The notes below the pieces were generated by a model that had not been told where the DNA came from, made no database searches, and worked only from the letters and a program-made list of their open reading frames with translations. From Daedaleopsis sinensis (Eukaryota; Basidiomycota; Agaricomycetes; Polyporales; Polyporaceae), in contig CM066305.1 in NCBI GenBank assembly GCA_033807695.1, positions 3,162,001 to 3,226,000 on the forward strand: a DNA stretch of 64,000 nucleotides, read 5' to 3'. How positions within the stretch are numbered: the stretch's first letter is position 1; each line of letters starts with the position of its first letter. Below, piece by piece: positions 22,101 through 34,552 of this stretch. A program made the position numbers and the translations under genes.

Positions 22101-25100
22101 TCCGTACGTTCAATGACGTCGTCATCGAACTCAAGTCTAGTGTTCGCCTGTGTGGAGCCCAATGTGCTGGGTGCAACCTGGGCTGTATCTTGCCGAACCA
22201 CCACGAGCCTGGTGATCATGACTGCCAAACAGATCACGCCTGTCACCACATGTGTCAGTTTGAAGACGCAGATCATGGCGACTCAGAGCCATGCGGCCTT
22301 CGGTCAGTATATCTATTTGCACTAGTTCTGCCAGTATCTCCTATTGTGCTAATATATAATACTAGCGCGGGACATCCTGGATCGCATTTGTGAGTGATAC
22401 ACAATGTTATATTTTGACAGTCTTTGCTTACACGATATCAGGTGTAATGTCATTGCACATTTGTGTGGCAAACCGTGCAAGCTCTATGGCAAGCGAGGAT
22501 GCCAGGACGTTTGTGTGAAGGTAGTGTGTCCGACTTTTGTCTTGAATTATTCAGCTTAACATCGAACTGCAACAATAGATGGTCAATCACGAGGACAAGG
22601 AGCACATGTGCTCGGCCACTAGCCACGAATGTGGACAGGTATGCTATCTTCTGGCATGCTAAATGACATCAACTCCGACTGAGTAGGGTCGTAGGCATGC
22701 AGCCTCTCGAACGTTCTGCTGCACAACGCTCAGAGATACTCATGTCATGGTTCATGCCGCATTGCAAGGTATGAATCATTTAGTGTCCTGGATACATTGT
22801 TCTAAAACAATATCCGTAGTGATGTGCCGCACGACGAGCATCGCTGCGACACCACTCAGTGCCCAATCGAGTGCCAACTTTGTAAGCGGTTGTGCTCGAA
22901 CCGCGACCATCTGCATGGGTTGGACCACAACGCCCTTCATTTGTGCGGGTACGTGTTATATTCTCAATAGACTGCAGTAGATCCGTGATACGAGCATACG
23001 AATAGTCAAGAACATCCTTGTCATGCACTCTGTCAGCTGGGAATCTGCCAGATCGAGACGGCGCCCCAGTCGGTAGAGGCGACTTTCACAGGACGGCACG
23101 AGACTTTCCAGTACACCAAGGTAAGTCGTCGTTCGAAGTGAGCAGCTTATCTCATCTGAAAATACCTTCGTCTATAGTATAATCAGGGTGAGGATCGTAT
23201 GTACTATTGGACATCGTAATCTGCTCATTGTTATATCCCCCATGGTTACGTTAGAGTCGAAACAGCTGCAATGTGCAATCGTTATACCGGCTGGCGAACT
23301 CGAACATCAAGGACATCACACACATGATCTTGGCCCAAGGCCATTCCACTTCTGTCAGACTAGGTACAGCCTAAAGCAATGTTCTCAAGAAGGTCATGCT
23401 GATTCAACCACAGGTGTCCCGATTGCGGCTACTATTGTACGCTCCCCCTAGGTATGTGAGAGCTCTACTACTGTGTTGCAGGTTAATCAAGCCGTGATAC
23501 GTGCTATAGGCCATCCGCAGCAGGAGCACGAGACTAGTCACGGTTCTATGTCAAGGACCAGGTGGGCTGTTGACGGTCCGGACGGCACCATTCTAGAGGT
23601 CAATGGACGGAAATTCGGTGCGAACGACGAAGGCGCACCAATGCTATGCTCAATGTACTGCCGCTCAATGGGTCGACATGCGCATATTGCCTGGTGTCGC
23701 TCGGACAATCCTGCGAGGTGCGGAGGACCTGAACATGAGCACATCGGTACGCCCGTTCGGCCTGATCCCGCGAGGCCCAAGGATTGGATCACGCATAGTT
23801 TGTACTGGAAACGCATTGGTAAGTAGAGTATGAGCATGTATAACGTCTTTGTAGGTCGCTGACTGCGTTCAAACGTTCAGGGTTCAAAGATCCATACCCG
23901 CAGGAGGAGCAATCGAACTTCGCGAAATGGTAAGGACTGCGTTGCTGGTGTGCATCAGTGATCGTGTCCCGCTGATAACGTGTCTCGAATGGCGTAGTGA
24001 CAGGATGTGTAGCAGTACGCCTATAGAACAACTTTCCGTGCCTCAGGTAGCTATGCTGACTTGACATCTTAGGTGTCGAACACACTGGGACAGCCGATCA
24101 GCCGGCTCAGCCCTCATACTGCATGTTGCCCATATTGCACGCTCCTCAGCCTCTTGATCAGCCGTCCCCGCTGGGGAACACGGGATACATTTCCACCGAT
24201 GGTCATGTATTCTCGTGCACAAACCCAGCGACGCTACACCAAGCGTACCACGTGTATGTCTTATAGCATGTAGAATCTAAGTGACTGAAACCACTGACTT
24301 ATCATCACACCTGCAGCATATTCGTCATCGATATGTATGATTTTGAACGACGCTTCATCTTGGACACCTGTTGACAGATGACTTTTCTGGCAGGTCCGGG
24401 TCTATGGCAAGTACAGACCGCCATCCGCTCGCAAATACGCCCACTACGCACTTGATTCGCAGAACCCACAACAATCGCCTTGGCGCCGTATTTTCCTCGC
24501 TTCAAGTCTTCTGGGAAACGCGTCACCGGACGTCGGCCGCAGGAGGGAGTACTGGGCCTGTGGTTCGGCGTGACGCATACACAGTCATCCTGTTCAACAC
24601 TACCGCTACCAACGCGATTACTCACAACTTCGTGAGCACCCCGACGGAGCTTTTGAACGCCGTGTTGCAGTACCACGCAGACGACGGAACCAACTTCCTC
24701 CGGGCGCTCCAAAGTGCCCAAACCGCAATGGAGACTCATTGGAGCGCCGAGCGGTAGGAGGCATTGCTAGGTGTGAGAGAATCTTTCCGCTGATCATGTA
24801 TCGCCAATCCAGTGCGCCGGTGGTCATCTTCTTGTCTGATGGAGAGGGGCGGGTCGACCAACGGCAGATGAGGGGGTTGTGTCAAAGCTCGATAACTCTC
24901 GGGTATGTGTTTCCCGCAGTATCCCTTACAACTTGACTCATCATTGGGATCTTCAGGAAACCGCTATCCTTCCATGCCGTCTCCTTCGGTCCATTCACCC
25001 CGACGCTGCAGCAGATGGCCCAAATTGCACAAGAGGTTGAGAGGACAGCACCTGCAGACCAGCTGAACCGAGCTGGCAGGGTCCCGTCGTCGTTCACCGA

Positions 25101-25244
25101 AGCATTGGATACGGTAAGGCCACCGTCATTCTCCGACGGGATAAACTCTCATCTCTTCTTAAGGTACAACTGGCTGAAACATTCCTGGGTATTGCGACCT
25201 CTCTCGAAAGCCCCGTGGGGCCCTCTTTCGCGGATGAACGTTGA
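16145..25244 (+). CDS. very large vWA / GBP-type GTPase protein, copy A (possibly frameshifted)
   Basis: A gene of about 9.1 kb with several dozen exons and roughly 2,000 codons. The first exons are 16145-16205, 16268-16380, 16446-16614, 16683-16875, 16926-17123 and 17179 onward. Blocks in order: an N-terminal domain (VDKIIISQDAFGRLVND, then MYVIYWPEDNTWDDD, then CCHRSSHGEKC); helical segments to about 18.7 kb; a long beta-rich part at 19.1-20.5 kb; a G domain at 20663-21140 with P-loop GEQSVGKS, the TTEG threonine and DFEG, as in GBP/atlastin and the vertebrate VLIG proteins; helical FLQTMKTLMAKLK region; Cys/His clusters at 22.1-23.5 kb; and a C-terminal vWA domain at 24.3-25.24 kb whose MIDAS motif DMSGSM is split by an intron (24335-24393). 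Cellular role unknown; a stress or immune role is only an analogy. A 2-nt frame slip near 17390 may break the protein. Confidence 0.75.
20663..20809 (+). other. G1-G3 region of the large GTPase, copy A
   Basis: This exon encodes GEQSVGKSFALNHLVDT, then MRTTEGVWMS and ends in LDFEG at 20796-20809. These correspond to G1 (phosphate loop), G2 (threonine) and G3 of RHD3/GB1-type dynamin-like GTPases. The following exon has VHSIERS and LLVLFNTAISN, matching the switch and helix after G3. Confidence 0.75.
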
Positions 25245-25874
25245 ATGGTCCGCTCACACCTTGAACATTGCTCTCCCCAACGTTATGTGACTGTCTCAGG
25301 CTGCTGTTGCGTTCTCACCCTGTACGATCTCGAGTGTTGATTACCCTGTCCCCTAGCTTCGCTTTGTATGATTAGTCGTTGGCTTTCGTTGTTGTCATGC
25401 TCATTCCTGTATAAAACATGCTTTGGCTTCCACGAGTTGAGCACTGGCACTAGTTCTTGCAGTTCACTACCTCAGACCGGCCGAGGTCTACCTTCAAGTC
25501 GTGAGATGAGTCTTAAAGTTTGTGCGAGCTCAGAGAATACCCGCATTCCTCCAGGAAGTACCCTGCTGCCCAGGCCTCGGGATAATATGCTATGCTATTT
25601 GTGGTGGGTGGTGCGTACATGTACAAAAGATTGTGTAGTTCAGGGCCAACTGGCTGCTGGCTGAACCGAAGCGTACGACGGCTGTACAGTGTCATAAGTG
25701 GATGGTATATAAGACAACTCGGCGATATGTGGTATAAACTAAGGATTAACCGTCGGCGGCGGGGGTCAAGGTACTAGTACTCCTATCTCAGATGGTGCCG
25801 AGGGGGGGTATAAACACACTGCCAACGAGCTCGAGCGCGTGCCAACGACCACGTCTCGAAGGCCGTGGTGAGGC
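25245..25874. other. intergenic region between convergent genes
   Basis: Lies between the stop of vWA/GTPase gene A (plus) and the stop of the coiled-coil gene (minus). It probably holds both 3' UTRs. No gene or repeat was recognised. Confidence 0.5.
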
Positions 25875-28497
25875 TCACGAGCCCCTGCCCGCCCCCCGGC
25901 CAGCACTCCGCCGCTCCGCCTCGAGCACGACCTTCGGCCCACGCTTCGCCGTCGACCACAAGAACACAGCGATGACGATGATGAACTGCAGCCACAGCCA
26001 CGCCTCGAGCACGAACCCGACCACGCCGTCCTGCCTCGCGCCCGCGCCGTCCGCGAGGACGGACGTGTCCTGCCTCAGCGACACGGACCGGTCCCCCTCG
26101 CCACCCTCGTCCTCCCGAAGCGCGCGACGGCGGACAGGCCCGAGCTCCTCCGTGTCGTCTTCCGCGGGGGCGGGCGGGGCGAAGGTCGCTCTGCTCGCGA
26201 CGCGCCTGATCTGGCCGACCGCGCTGTCGAACGTGTCCGCGAGCACGCTCCCGCTCGCCCTCCGGAGCAGGTCCGTCCGCCCGAGCGTCGACGCGGACCG
26301 CGTCTTCCCGCTGCCCGCAGGCGCGTCCGGCGGGGGAGACTGGCGGAAGCGGTTCTCGACCCAGCGGTTCGTGCGCGCGCGCACCGTCTGCGAGAGGCGG
26401 AACTGGCGCACCGTCGCGGGCGAGCGGGCCTTGTCGGGCTTGGGCGTGGGCGGCTGGAGCTGCAGGTTCGGTATCCGCGGGGGCGTCGAGGGGCCGGCGT
26501 CCCAGCGTTCTTCAGCGTCCGGCGGGGCCTCGACGGTGGGGAATGCGAGAGGCGGGAGAACGGAGATAGACTCGCTCGGGGAGGCGGGGGACGAGTAGAG
26601 CCCGGCGAGATCTACGAGGCTGCTCGTGCGCAGGTGGTGGTTGATCCCGCGCTCTGCCCAGTCATCTCCGTACTCGCTCCCTAGCTCGCTGCCCAGCGTC
26701 CGCCCGAACTTCGGGCCGTCTAGAGGAGTCTTCAGGGTGCTCGGGGAGGGTGATGGGGGAGCGAACCCGTCTGTGGCCACGGACGACCAGGTGGAGATGT
26801 CTCCTGGATCAGGGTGGCGGAACGCAGGGGCTACTCTCAACGTGGGCGGGTACTCGCCCCACCTAGGGACTGCAGACTCGATGCTGGTGTCAGGGTCGGT
26901 GTCGGTGTCGAAGAGGCCAACTACACTCTTGCGCGTTTTCCCGCTGGCATGTGTTTTAGGACTGATTCCGTCGCGTACGGTGCTCTGCATCTCCATGCTA
27001 ATGCCCTGGGCAAAGACGTCCGAGTCCAAGGCCATAAGTCTGCTCATGTCCCCGACGATATTCCTGCGCAGACTGCTGAAGCGAATCGTGCCGCCTGTGG
27101 ACGGTGTAAGTTCCACGTCCGGAAGCTGCTCGTCCTCCTCCTGGATAGAGAGGTCGACGTCTCCGTCATCCAAGCAGTCGTATACCCGCCTTATACTCTC
27201 TGCATCCCACTGTGCCGCCCTCATACGCTCCTCGGTAGCCTTCTGTTGTTCGTTGATTTGGGCGTTCGTCTCCTCAAGTTCGCGAATCTTCACTAAGAGC
27301 TGCGAGATGATCGCATACTCAGCGGGTCGTGGTGTGTCATGGCCCGACTCCGTTGCAAGTGCGGAAAAATACGCCTGCGGCGGCTCGTCGACCTGAAAGT
27401 CGATGTCCCCCTCATATGCATATTCGTCGAGCCCCAAGCGCTCGAACGAGCCTGAGTAGGATGAGCTCGATGTCTCGACGGACGTCGACGAGCCGCTCAC
27501 GGTCCGCTTGACAGGACTCGAACGCGACGCCGGAAGGCTGCTCGGAGGGGCGAAGTCCTTGATCTCCTCGGACACGTCGGACCCGGACCCCGCCGTCGCC
27601 TTCTCCTTCAGGGCCTGCAGCCGCGCCTCCCGCTCCTCCTTGCGCTTCTGCACGGCGGCCTCCTTCGCCTGCACCTCGAGCTCCGCCCCGCGCGCCTGCG
27701 TCGCCTCGAGCTCGTCCCGCAGGCTCTGGATCTCCTGCTCGAGCCGCCGGAGCTTGCGCTTCCCCGCCTGGTCCGCCTTGAGCGACTCGGCCTCGAGGCT
27801 CTCCAGCTTGTCGAGCAGCTCCGCATTCTGGTCCGAGAGCAGCGCGAGCTCCGCGGGGGTGACGGAGATCCGGCGCGCACGCTTGAGGCGGGAGACAGAC
27901 AGCGGCGCGGCGGGCTCGCCCGTCGGAGAGGCCGGGAAGGCGACGGCGGAGTAGGAGGGGGACTGCCCGAGCGGGGAAGCCGGGCGCGAGGTCGCGGGCG
28001 TAGACCCTCTCGTCCCTGGGAGGCGGGCGAGGAACGCTTCGTGCTTCGTCTTGAGCGTGACGTTGTCGCTGTACAGCGACTTGCAGAGTGCGGACGTGAG
28101 CGAGAGCTCTGAACAGAAACGTGCTCACGGTTCAATTTTTTCCTGTCTGCTGAATGCTGCACATCTATAGGAAGCAGAACGCACCCGTCTCGCGAGACTT
28201 GATGATCCCGTCCGCCTTGAGGAGCAGACCCGACAGCTCCTCCCGCGACTTCTCGTTCATCCAGTCGTCAAGGCCCGGCGTGCCCGGCATCCCAATCCCC
28301 TCCGCCTTGCTCGCCGACTTCATCAACTGTGCGGTAACGGAGATAGGAGAGTCGAGAATCGTCTCATCTGAAGGCCCGCTGCCTGAAGGTGTGTATGGCG
28401 GGGGCGGGGCGAGTCGGGCAAAGTTCAGAGAGCTTGACTTGCGAGCCTTGGCGGGTGGCAGCGGACGGGGCGACGGTGTCCATGTGGTTGTCAGCAT
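25875..28497 (-). CDS. coiled-coil protein with C-terminal membrane anchor, function unknown
   Basis: Two exons on the minus strand, 28497-28185 and 28108-25875, joined by a 76-nt GT-AG intron; 848 residues from the first ATG. The protein has a short disordered start, helical DDWMNEKSREELSGLL segment, then a long coiled coil (about residues 175-300) with heptads such as LLSDQNAELLDKLESLEAE, a second coiled coil (RELEETNAQINEQQ), a long acidic, Ser-rich middle, and one hydrophobic helix at about 801-822 followed by a basic tail of 26 residues. This is the layout of a tail-anchored membrane tether or organelle adaptor. I do not recognise the family and propose no function. It lies convergent with the vWA/GTPase gene and in the same direction as the nucleoporin gene. 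Confidence 0.75.
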
Positions 28498-29117
28498 TGT
28501 CGAGTTATAGCCAGATTCTCCGGTTGTTGCCCCTTAGGTTATAGCCCAGCGTCGAAAGCTGAAGGGTATATGAGCAGTCGAGACCGACGGTACCGGGTAT
28601 TCGTAGAGTGATTTAGGAGCGCACAGGATGAGCACTAGCGTCGACGCTGCGTCGACTCCTTGAGAAGAATGAGGAGACCGGGAATCAACGTGAGGGTCAG
28701 AATCAGAGCCAAGTCAGAGCTGCTGCGACCATTTCGCGGAGTCCCCGCCTTCGACGTCAGCCCCCTTCACGTGCAACCGCTCCTCCTAGCCGCCGTCGAC
28801 GACTCGACATACATACATACAGGTTGTTTCTCGCGCACAATATAATGAACACACAGATATCATGAGCGAGAATATTAGCCCCATATGGATGTATGTCATG
28901 TCTAATTTACATGACGACGGGATGAGATACATGTGCATGAACGGACGACGTTCTTCAGCTTACAGTAACACTATGTTTGGCGGCAGCCTCAGACGCGGAG
29001 ATTCATGGGTAACGAGAGACATGCGTGGGTCGGTCCGTACAGTGAATGGATGGATGGATGGATGGTATAGCCATACACATGGGTTTGGGTCAAGAAACGC
29101 GAAACGTGTTGACATAT
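28498..29117. other. intergenic region with a GGAT microsatellite
   Basis: Contains the promoter of the coiled-coil gene and the 3' UTR of the nucleoporin gene. A short (TGGA)n tract occurs at about 29046-29065. No gene seen. Confidence 0.5.
29046..29065. repeat. (TGGA)n microsatellite
   Basis: About five tandem TGGA units in the 3' flank of the nucleoporin gene. Confidence 0.8.
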
Positions 29118-32100
29118 CTACTTTTGTGCATTCTGTCCTGCATTCGAGCCAAACGCGAACGCCCCACTGGCAGGGGCGCCGAAATTGAACGGACTGCTCG
29201 CCTGGCCCGCCGCCGCGCCGAACGGCGACGACCCCGCCGCTCCGTTAGCGTTGGCGTTGGTTGCGCCGGCCGCCGGAGCTCCAAACCCGAACGACGAGGG
29301 GGACGGCGCGGATGCGTTGTTGCTGCTCTGCGGCGCGCCGAAGCTGAACGGGGTCGCACTGGCAGGCTTGCTGTTGTTGCCCGATGCCGCGGGCGTCCCC
29401 GACCCTCCGAACGCGGAGGTCCCCGATCCTCCGAACGAGAACGTCTGCTTGCTACCCGCTGCGGCTGCGGGGGTGGACGTCGCACCGAAGGTCGGAGCGG
29501 ACGTCGCGCCAAAGGTAGGAGTGGACGTCGCGGTTGCGCCGAAGGCAGGTGTCCCGGAGGGCGTCGACGTCCCGAAGCCCGATGGTGTCGCCGGCGTCGT
29601 CGACCCAAACGTCGGGGTCGAGGTCGAGGACGGGTTGTTGAACGAGAACGGGGACTTGGGTGCCTGTCCGTCGGTCTTGGCGGCAGAGGTTTGCGGGTTG
29701 CCAAAGAACGAAGGCGTAGACGCAGACGTCGACGTGGTGTTCCCACCGAACCCGGCCCCGGCCGCACCTCCACCAAACGCCGAAGCAGTGGCTGCAGATG
29801 GTGCGCTCCCGAAGGGTGTCTTCGAGGCCGCCGCATTTCCGAATGGCGACGATGAGGCGGTTGCGCCGCCACCAAATGCAGATGTGGGGGCCGTCGTCGT
29901 ACCGAAGGCGGTCTTCGGAGGCTCGGCGGGCTTCGACGCACCGTTTGACAACCCACCAAAGAGCGATGGAGCCGCAGGGGCAGGGGCAGGGGCAGGGGTA
30001 GTCGACGATGTCGTGGCCGAGGGCGCACCGAACGCACTGGAAGTCGGAGCGCTGGGGTTCCCGAACGAGAACGTAGGCTTCTGTGTCGATGGGGCGGCCG
30101 TATCCTTGTTCGAGTTACCCCCAAACATATTCGACGTGCTCGTCGCAGGCTGAGAGCTGTTGTTGCTCGGGAAGCCAAACGTCGGTGTCGACTTGTTCGC
30201 TGCTGCGGGAGCCGCGTTCGCGGTGGGGGCAGGCGCGGTGGTAGCACCGGTTGGCATTCCAAAGCTGAACTTGGGGCCGCTCGAGGGTGGGGCAGTGGAA
30301 GATGCCTTCGACGGGTCGGACGCGCCAGCTGCAGGTGTGCTCGCCGCGGGAGCCTCCGGTTTGGCAAACGAGAGGGTCGGCGTCGAAGAGGATTGAGAGG
30401 GAGGAGGGCCCATTCCCAGGCGAGACAGCAACGACACCCCAGGCGCACTCTTGGCCTGTTCGGACTTCGATGCATCGTTTGTCGTCGTAGCGAACGGATT
30501 CGATGCTGCGGGAACGGATGTCCCATTCTGCTGCGCTGAAGGGGGTGCGAAGAACGAAGACGTGGGCGCTTGCGGTTTCGGCGCCGCGCTACTCTGAGGC
30601 GGAGCGGCACCACTAGTAGCGGGTGTAGTGCTCGATGCAGTCTGGGCAGTTTTCGGCGCGAATAAACTCGAAGGCTCCGCGGAGGGCGTCGGAGCTGCAG
30701 TCGAGGGTTTCGCGAAGAAGTTGGGAAGGGAAGTACTCCCTTGGGCAGCGTTCGACTGAGGCGCAGATGCGGACGGCGCAGAAGGAGTGGACGCGCCAGG
30801 AGGGGCAAAAGAAAAGGGTGACTTAGATGCAGGCGGCGGCATCGCCGCGGCAGGCGCGGTTGGAGGCGCACTAGACTTGGGAGTCTCAGCTGCCGCGGGT
30901 TTGGCAGGAGCCGACCCAGGAGCAAAGCTAAATGAGGGTACCGTCGGAGCAGGGGGTTTCGATGATGCTGGGGTCGCCGCCGCTGGTGTTGACGAAGGAC
31001 CGAACGACGGCGGAGTTGGAGCGGATGTGGGACCAGAGGGCGCAGCTGGCGACGGCTTGCTGGCACCAGCGGCACGTGCAGCCAGTTGCCTGTCGCGGAT
31101 CTTGGACATAGCAGCAGCTTCCAGATCTTGTTTCTCCCACTTCGAGTATGACTTCGTCTTCTGAAGCTTCGGACTTTCGGTCGCTGGTGACGCGGGAGCT
31201 TGATAGACAGACGCGATACGGCGATTGGTGACTACTTGTGGTGGCGGGAAGACGTTCACCCGCAGACCAACGTTGGTAGCCACAGACTGTCTGAGCGGCC
31301 CTCTCTTCATCGGGGTTTCACGAGACGACATGGTCGAAGACCATAACAAACTCTTGCCCGCTTTTGAGGGCGAGTCCTATGATGCGGTAAGTTGTATGCT
31401 CGTGCGCTGAATCTCTTAAAACATACCGGAACATCGCTGGGAGTCTGTGGTTCCGATACAGGAGCATCCTGCCATGCGAGCTCGTGCCGTTCCTTCGCAG
31501 CGTTGTACTCCTCTTCCGAGAGCCAAGTCTCCACATAAACATCCACGTGGGCGCGACGGTCGGGGTGGACAGAGTCACTTGGCTGCAGAGGCATTCAGAA
31601 ACACGTCCCTGGAGTAGAACACGCGGGACTTACCATGGGGAATAATGACCTGGACTTCTTGACTAGCTCTTGACGGAGCCGTTGGCCGTTGGGTCCTACC
31701 TTGTATCGGGCGCCATTTGACTCCCATTCTTCGCCGATGCGCCGACCCTTGCACAAAGGATCATTCGACAGAGGGGCGACCTCGTCCTGGGACCGTCTTC
31801 CCCGTTTCTTACGGGTGGAAGTTCGCTTGGGCATATCTGACTCCGAATCGTCGCTGTCCGGGGTGTGCATGTCGCGGCCGCGTTTCTGGCCGCGAGACGA
31901 AGATTGACCGAATTTGTGGGAGACGGTACGACGCATCCTGCGTCGCCGGGGCTTCTCTTCTTCGTCCAAGAAAGAATCATCTCCACCGAAGGTCGACCCT
32001 GCCTCAGCTCTATCTCTCTTCTTTCCCCTCGCAGCGTTGTCGGCAACATCCTCCTCCTCCATATCCTCGTCAGTCGACAGTGGGGTCATCTCGATGGAAA

Positions 32101-33097
32101 CCTTCCGCGCTCTCTTGCCAGGATGATCGGTGCGTGAGAGTGACGAACCCTCCTCGTCCTCGATGCTCGCCATGCGCTTCGAGCCACGTTGAGCAGGCTG
32201 TACCTCGTCCACATCCATCTCTTCCTCTGACCCGTGCCACTCCGCTTCTTCGTCACCGTCAATCAGGTCCTCCCCCTCTACGCGAGTCTTCTTCGCTTGC
32301 GTCTCAGGCTCGTAGTCGACTTCTTCATCAAGAGCGTGTTTCCCATGAACTGATCTCGTGACCATAGGTTGCTTGACGGCATTTGGTCGCGCCGGACGTC
32401 CTGAGGAAACGTTCGCTGCAGATTGAGGAGGACGGTCGTAAAGTGGACCGGACTGCAAGGGTGCGTCGGACCTCGGACCGAGGTCGTCTCTAACAACCGT
32501 CGTTGGGTTATAGAGTACAAGAGCACCATACAAGGGACACCGACTCACCGAAGTTCTCGACCATCAAGTGAAGGATATATGCTCGCGTAGCCAGTAGATG
32601 CCCCCATCTTGTCATGCGAGAGGTAAGCTAGAGAATAGGTGAGCACAGCGAGAAACGGATACGCCGACCAAGACAAGCCGGATGTACCTGGTTCCGCTAT
32701 CCTAGCATCGACGTCATCGTGCAAGGAATTGCTGAGGGTTTCTTCTTGTATCAAACCCATTGCTCTCCGTTCTCCTCCTTTCCGGACTTGCAATGCCGCC
32801 GCGTACGCCACGTTGAACGGCCTGTTGTCGTCATCTGGTATGCCGTGGCGCCGTCTCATGGCTCTGGACGCGTATGCTAAGAGTGGCGCCGACGAAAAAA
32901 GGACATAGCACGTACTTGCGATACCTAGTCTCCCGCCATTGTCGATAATGTGGTGCCAAACGTACCCATGCGTAAGTCGCAGCCAGCCCGAGCCCAAGCA
33001 ACAAAGTGATCTGACCAGGATCAGACCAGGCGGAGGAGGTCTGAGGAGAGACTTGGAGACGTCCGCCTAGAATATCTGATGACTCGTCGTAGTCCAT
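29118..33097 (-). CDS. FG-repeat nucleoporin with N-terminal transmembrane helix
   Basis: Six exons on the minus strand: 33097-32916, 32863-32688, 32627-32549, 32489-31634, 31582-31427 and 31376-29118; 1,235 residues with every junction in frame. A single hydrophobic helix lies at about residues 29-45 (ITLLLGLGLAATYAW), followed at once by a basic stretch ending RYRKAMRRRHGIPDDD. The middle is acidic and basic by turns (possible nuclear localisation signals), with a conserved-looking block YKVGPNGQRLRQELV and VDVYVETWLSEEEYNAAKE. From about residue 600 on, it is a low-complexity Ser/Thr/Ala/Pro region with many FG, FSFG and FGA motifs such as TFSFGNPSAP and SSAFGAPS. FG repeats line the central channel of the nuclear pore and bind transport receptors; the helix would anchor it in the pore membrane. 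The combination resembles animal POM121. Confidence 0.83.
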
Positions 33098-33865
33098 GAT
33101 AGTCCAAGAGAGACACAGTCAGAGAGCTGCCAAGGTATGTGGGTCGCGTCGAGGGCGTCGGGCTGGCGCGTCGGGGGGCGGGACGAGCTGACGGTGAGTC
33201 GGTGAGTGAAGGCGGTGTGCAAGAAACTCGGGTCCGCGTGTTTGGGTCTGAAAGCGGAGATCCAAAGCGTGGACCGATGCGATCAAATGTCTCACGGAGA
33301 GCCATGACTTACATAATGGCGTGTTCTTTAGACTGGACGCTCAACCACGCTTTACTTAATTCAACATGTCTTGCAGCATGTCTCGGATTCTTGACAGAAA
33401 ATCTTATCCTTTCCGCTAGTGACGTGGCCAGGACGCATGGGTAGACTGATGCACGGACTTTACATATAGGTTTGTCAAAGAGATGTCGACCAGTTATCTG
33501 TACGACAATGGTCAGGGCAATTCAAAGGGTTTATAGCCCAGTCAGTACGAGGGTGTAAGAGAAGCGTTGTGGCCGAATGAGACGCAGACAAGTTGAGTAC
33601 AAGAGATACATCCAGGCGTAGGAAGCGTGTCATTCGATTGACGAGGCGAGCCCGGGAGCAAGTGCTAGACTGAGATGGGCCGGATGAGCGAGCCCGAGCG
33701 AGCCGGGAGGGGGACATCACTATCAGCCAACCCGTCTTTGGCATAATCCTGCTTTCCACGTGGGAATCACCGCTGCTCATATAGCGCGACTCCCATTTGT
33801 TGCTAGTCTTACCAGTCACCCGTCCTTCTCCCCCGTCCCTCCCCCGTCCTCCCAGCCCGCTCACC
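33098..33865. promoter_or_regulatory. divergent intergenic region, nucleoporin and cytochrome b5 genes
   Basis: About 0.77 kb between divergent start codons. A pyrimidine-rich leader (CCCGTCCTCCCAGCCCGCTC) directly precedes the cytochrome b5 ATG. Otherwise no gene or repeat was found. Confidence 0.45.
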
Positions 33866-34552
33866 ATGTCCAAGCTCATCACTTACGCGCAGCTCAAGGA
33901 GCACAAGACCAAGGACAGCCTATACATTCTGCTGCACGAGAAGGGTGCGCGTGTTTCCCTATCTGTCTCTACCGAGTGACAGCTCACAGACCCTCTACTG
34001 CAGTGTACGATGTTACAAAATTCATTGACGAGGTATGTCGCGTTCGAGGCAATAGAACTTTCGCACCAAGTCTGACGCACGGCCGAAGCACCCCGGTGGA
34101 GACGAAGTGATTCTTGCCGAGGCTGGTACGTGTCCTAAACCGAAGTTTGCAACTGTACGCTTACCCCAAGGTCCAACCTCCAGCCCGGGATGCGACGGAG
34201 GCATTCGAGGATGTTGGCCACTCAGATGAGGCTCGTGCCCTCCTCGGCGACATGCTCGTAGGGGACTTCGAGAAGACTGATGTACGTCCCTCGTCCTTCG
34301 CTGTCTGAAACCTGTCTGAAAGTCAATCTCGTCCTCCTCAGGAGCTCAAGACGAAGGGTCCCTCGTCAAGCGCATCGAACAACGCGGCTGTCAACAGTGC
34401 TGTCCAGCAGGGCTCGAAGTACGTCGACTATACCACGTTGCTTGCCTCACACGTAATCTTACTGTCTTTATCTCAGCTTGATGTACTTTGTCCCCCTCGG
34501 TGTCCTGGGTGCCTACTTTGCATACAGGTACTACTCGACGGGCTCCATCTAA
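33866..34552 (+). CDS. CYB5: cytochrome b5, tail-anchored
   Basis: Six exons: 33866-33944, 34004-34032, 34089-34125, 34184-34281, 34342-34418 and 34477-34552; 131 residues, the usual microsomal b5 length. The heme domain carries FIDEHPGGDE with axial ligand His37 and the second ligand His61 in VGHSDEAR. A Ser/Asn-rich linker leads to a C-terminal hydrophobic helix ([19 protein letters not shown]), placing it in the endoplasmic reticulum membrane with the heme domain in the cytosol. It donates electrons to fatty-acid desaturases and hydroxylases and to cytochrome P450 and sterol enzymes. Exon 2 is only 29 nt and ends just before HPGG. Confidence 0.95.

Noticed and set aside
25792..26598. Plus-strand open frame of about 268 codons
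   Set aside because: Antisense shadow of the coiled-coil gene's Ser/Pro-rich exon.
29185..30153. Long plus-strand open frame of about 320 codons
   Set aside because: It is the antisense shadow of the GC-rich FG-repeat coding sequence of the nucleoporin gene; composition follows the real gene and no known motif appears.
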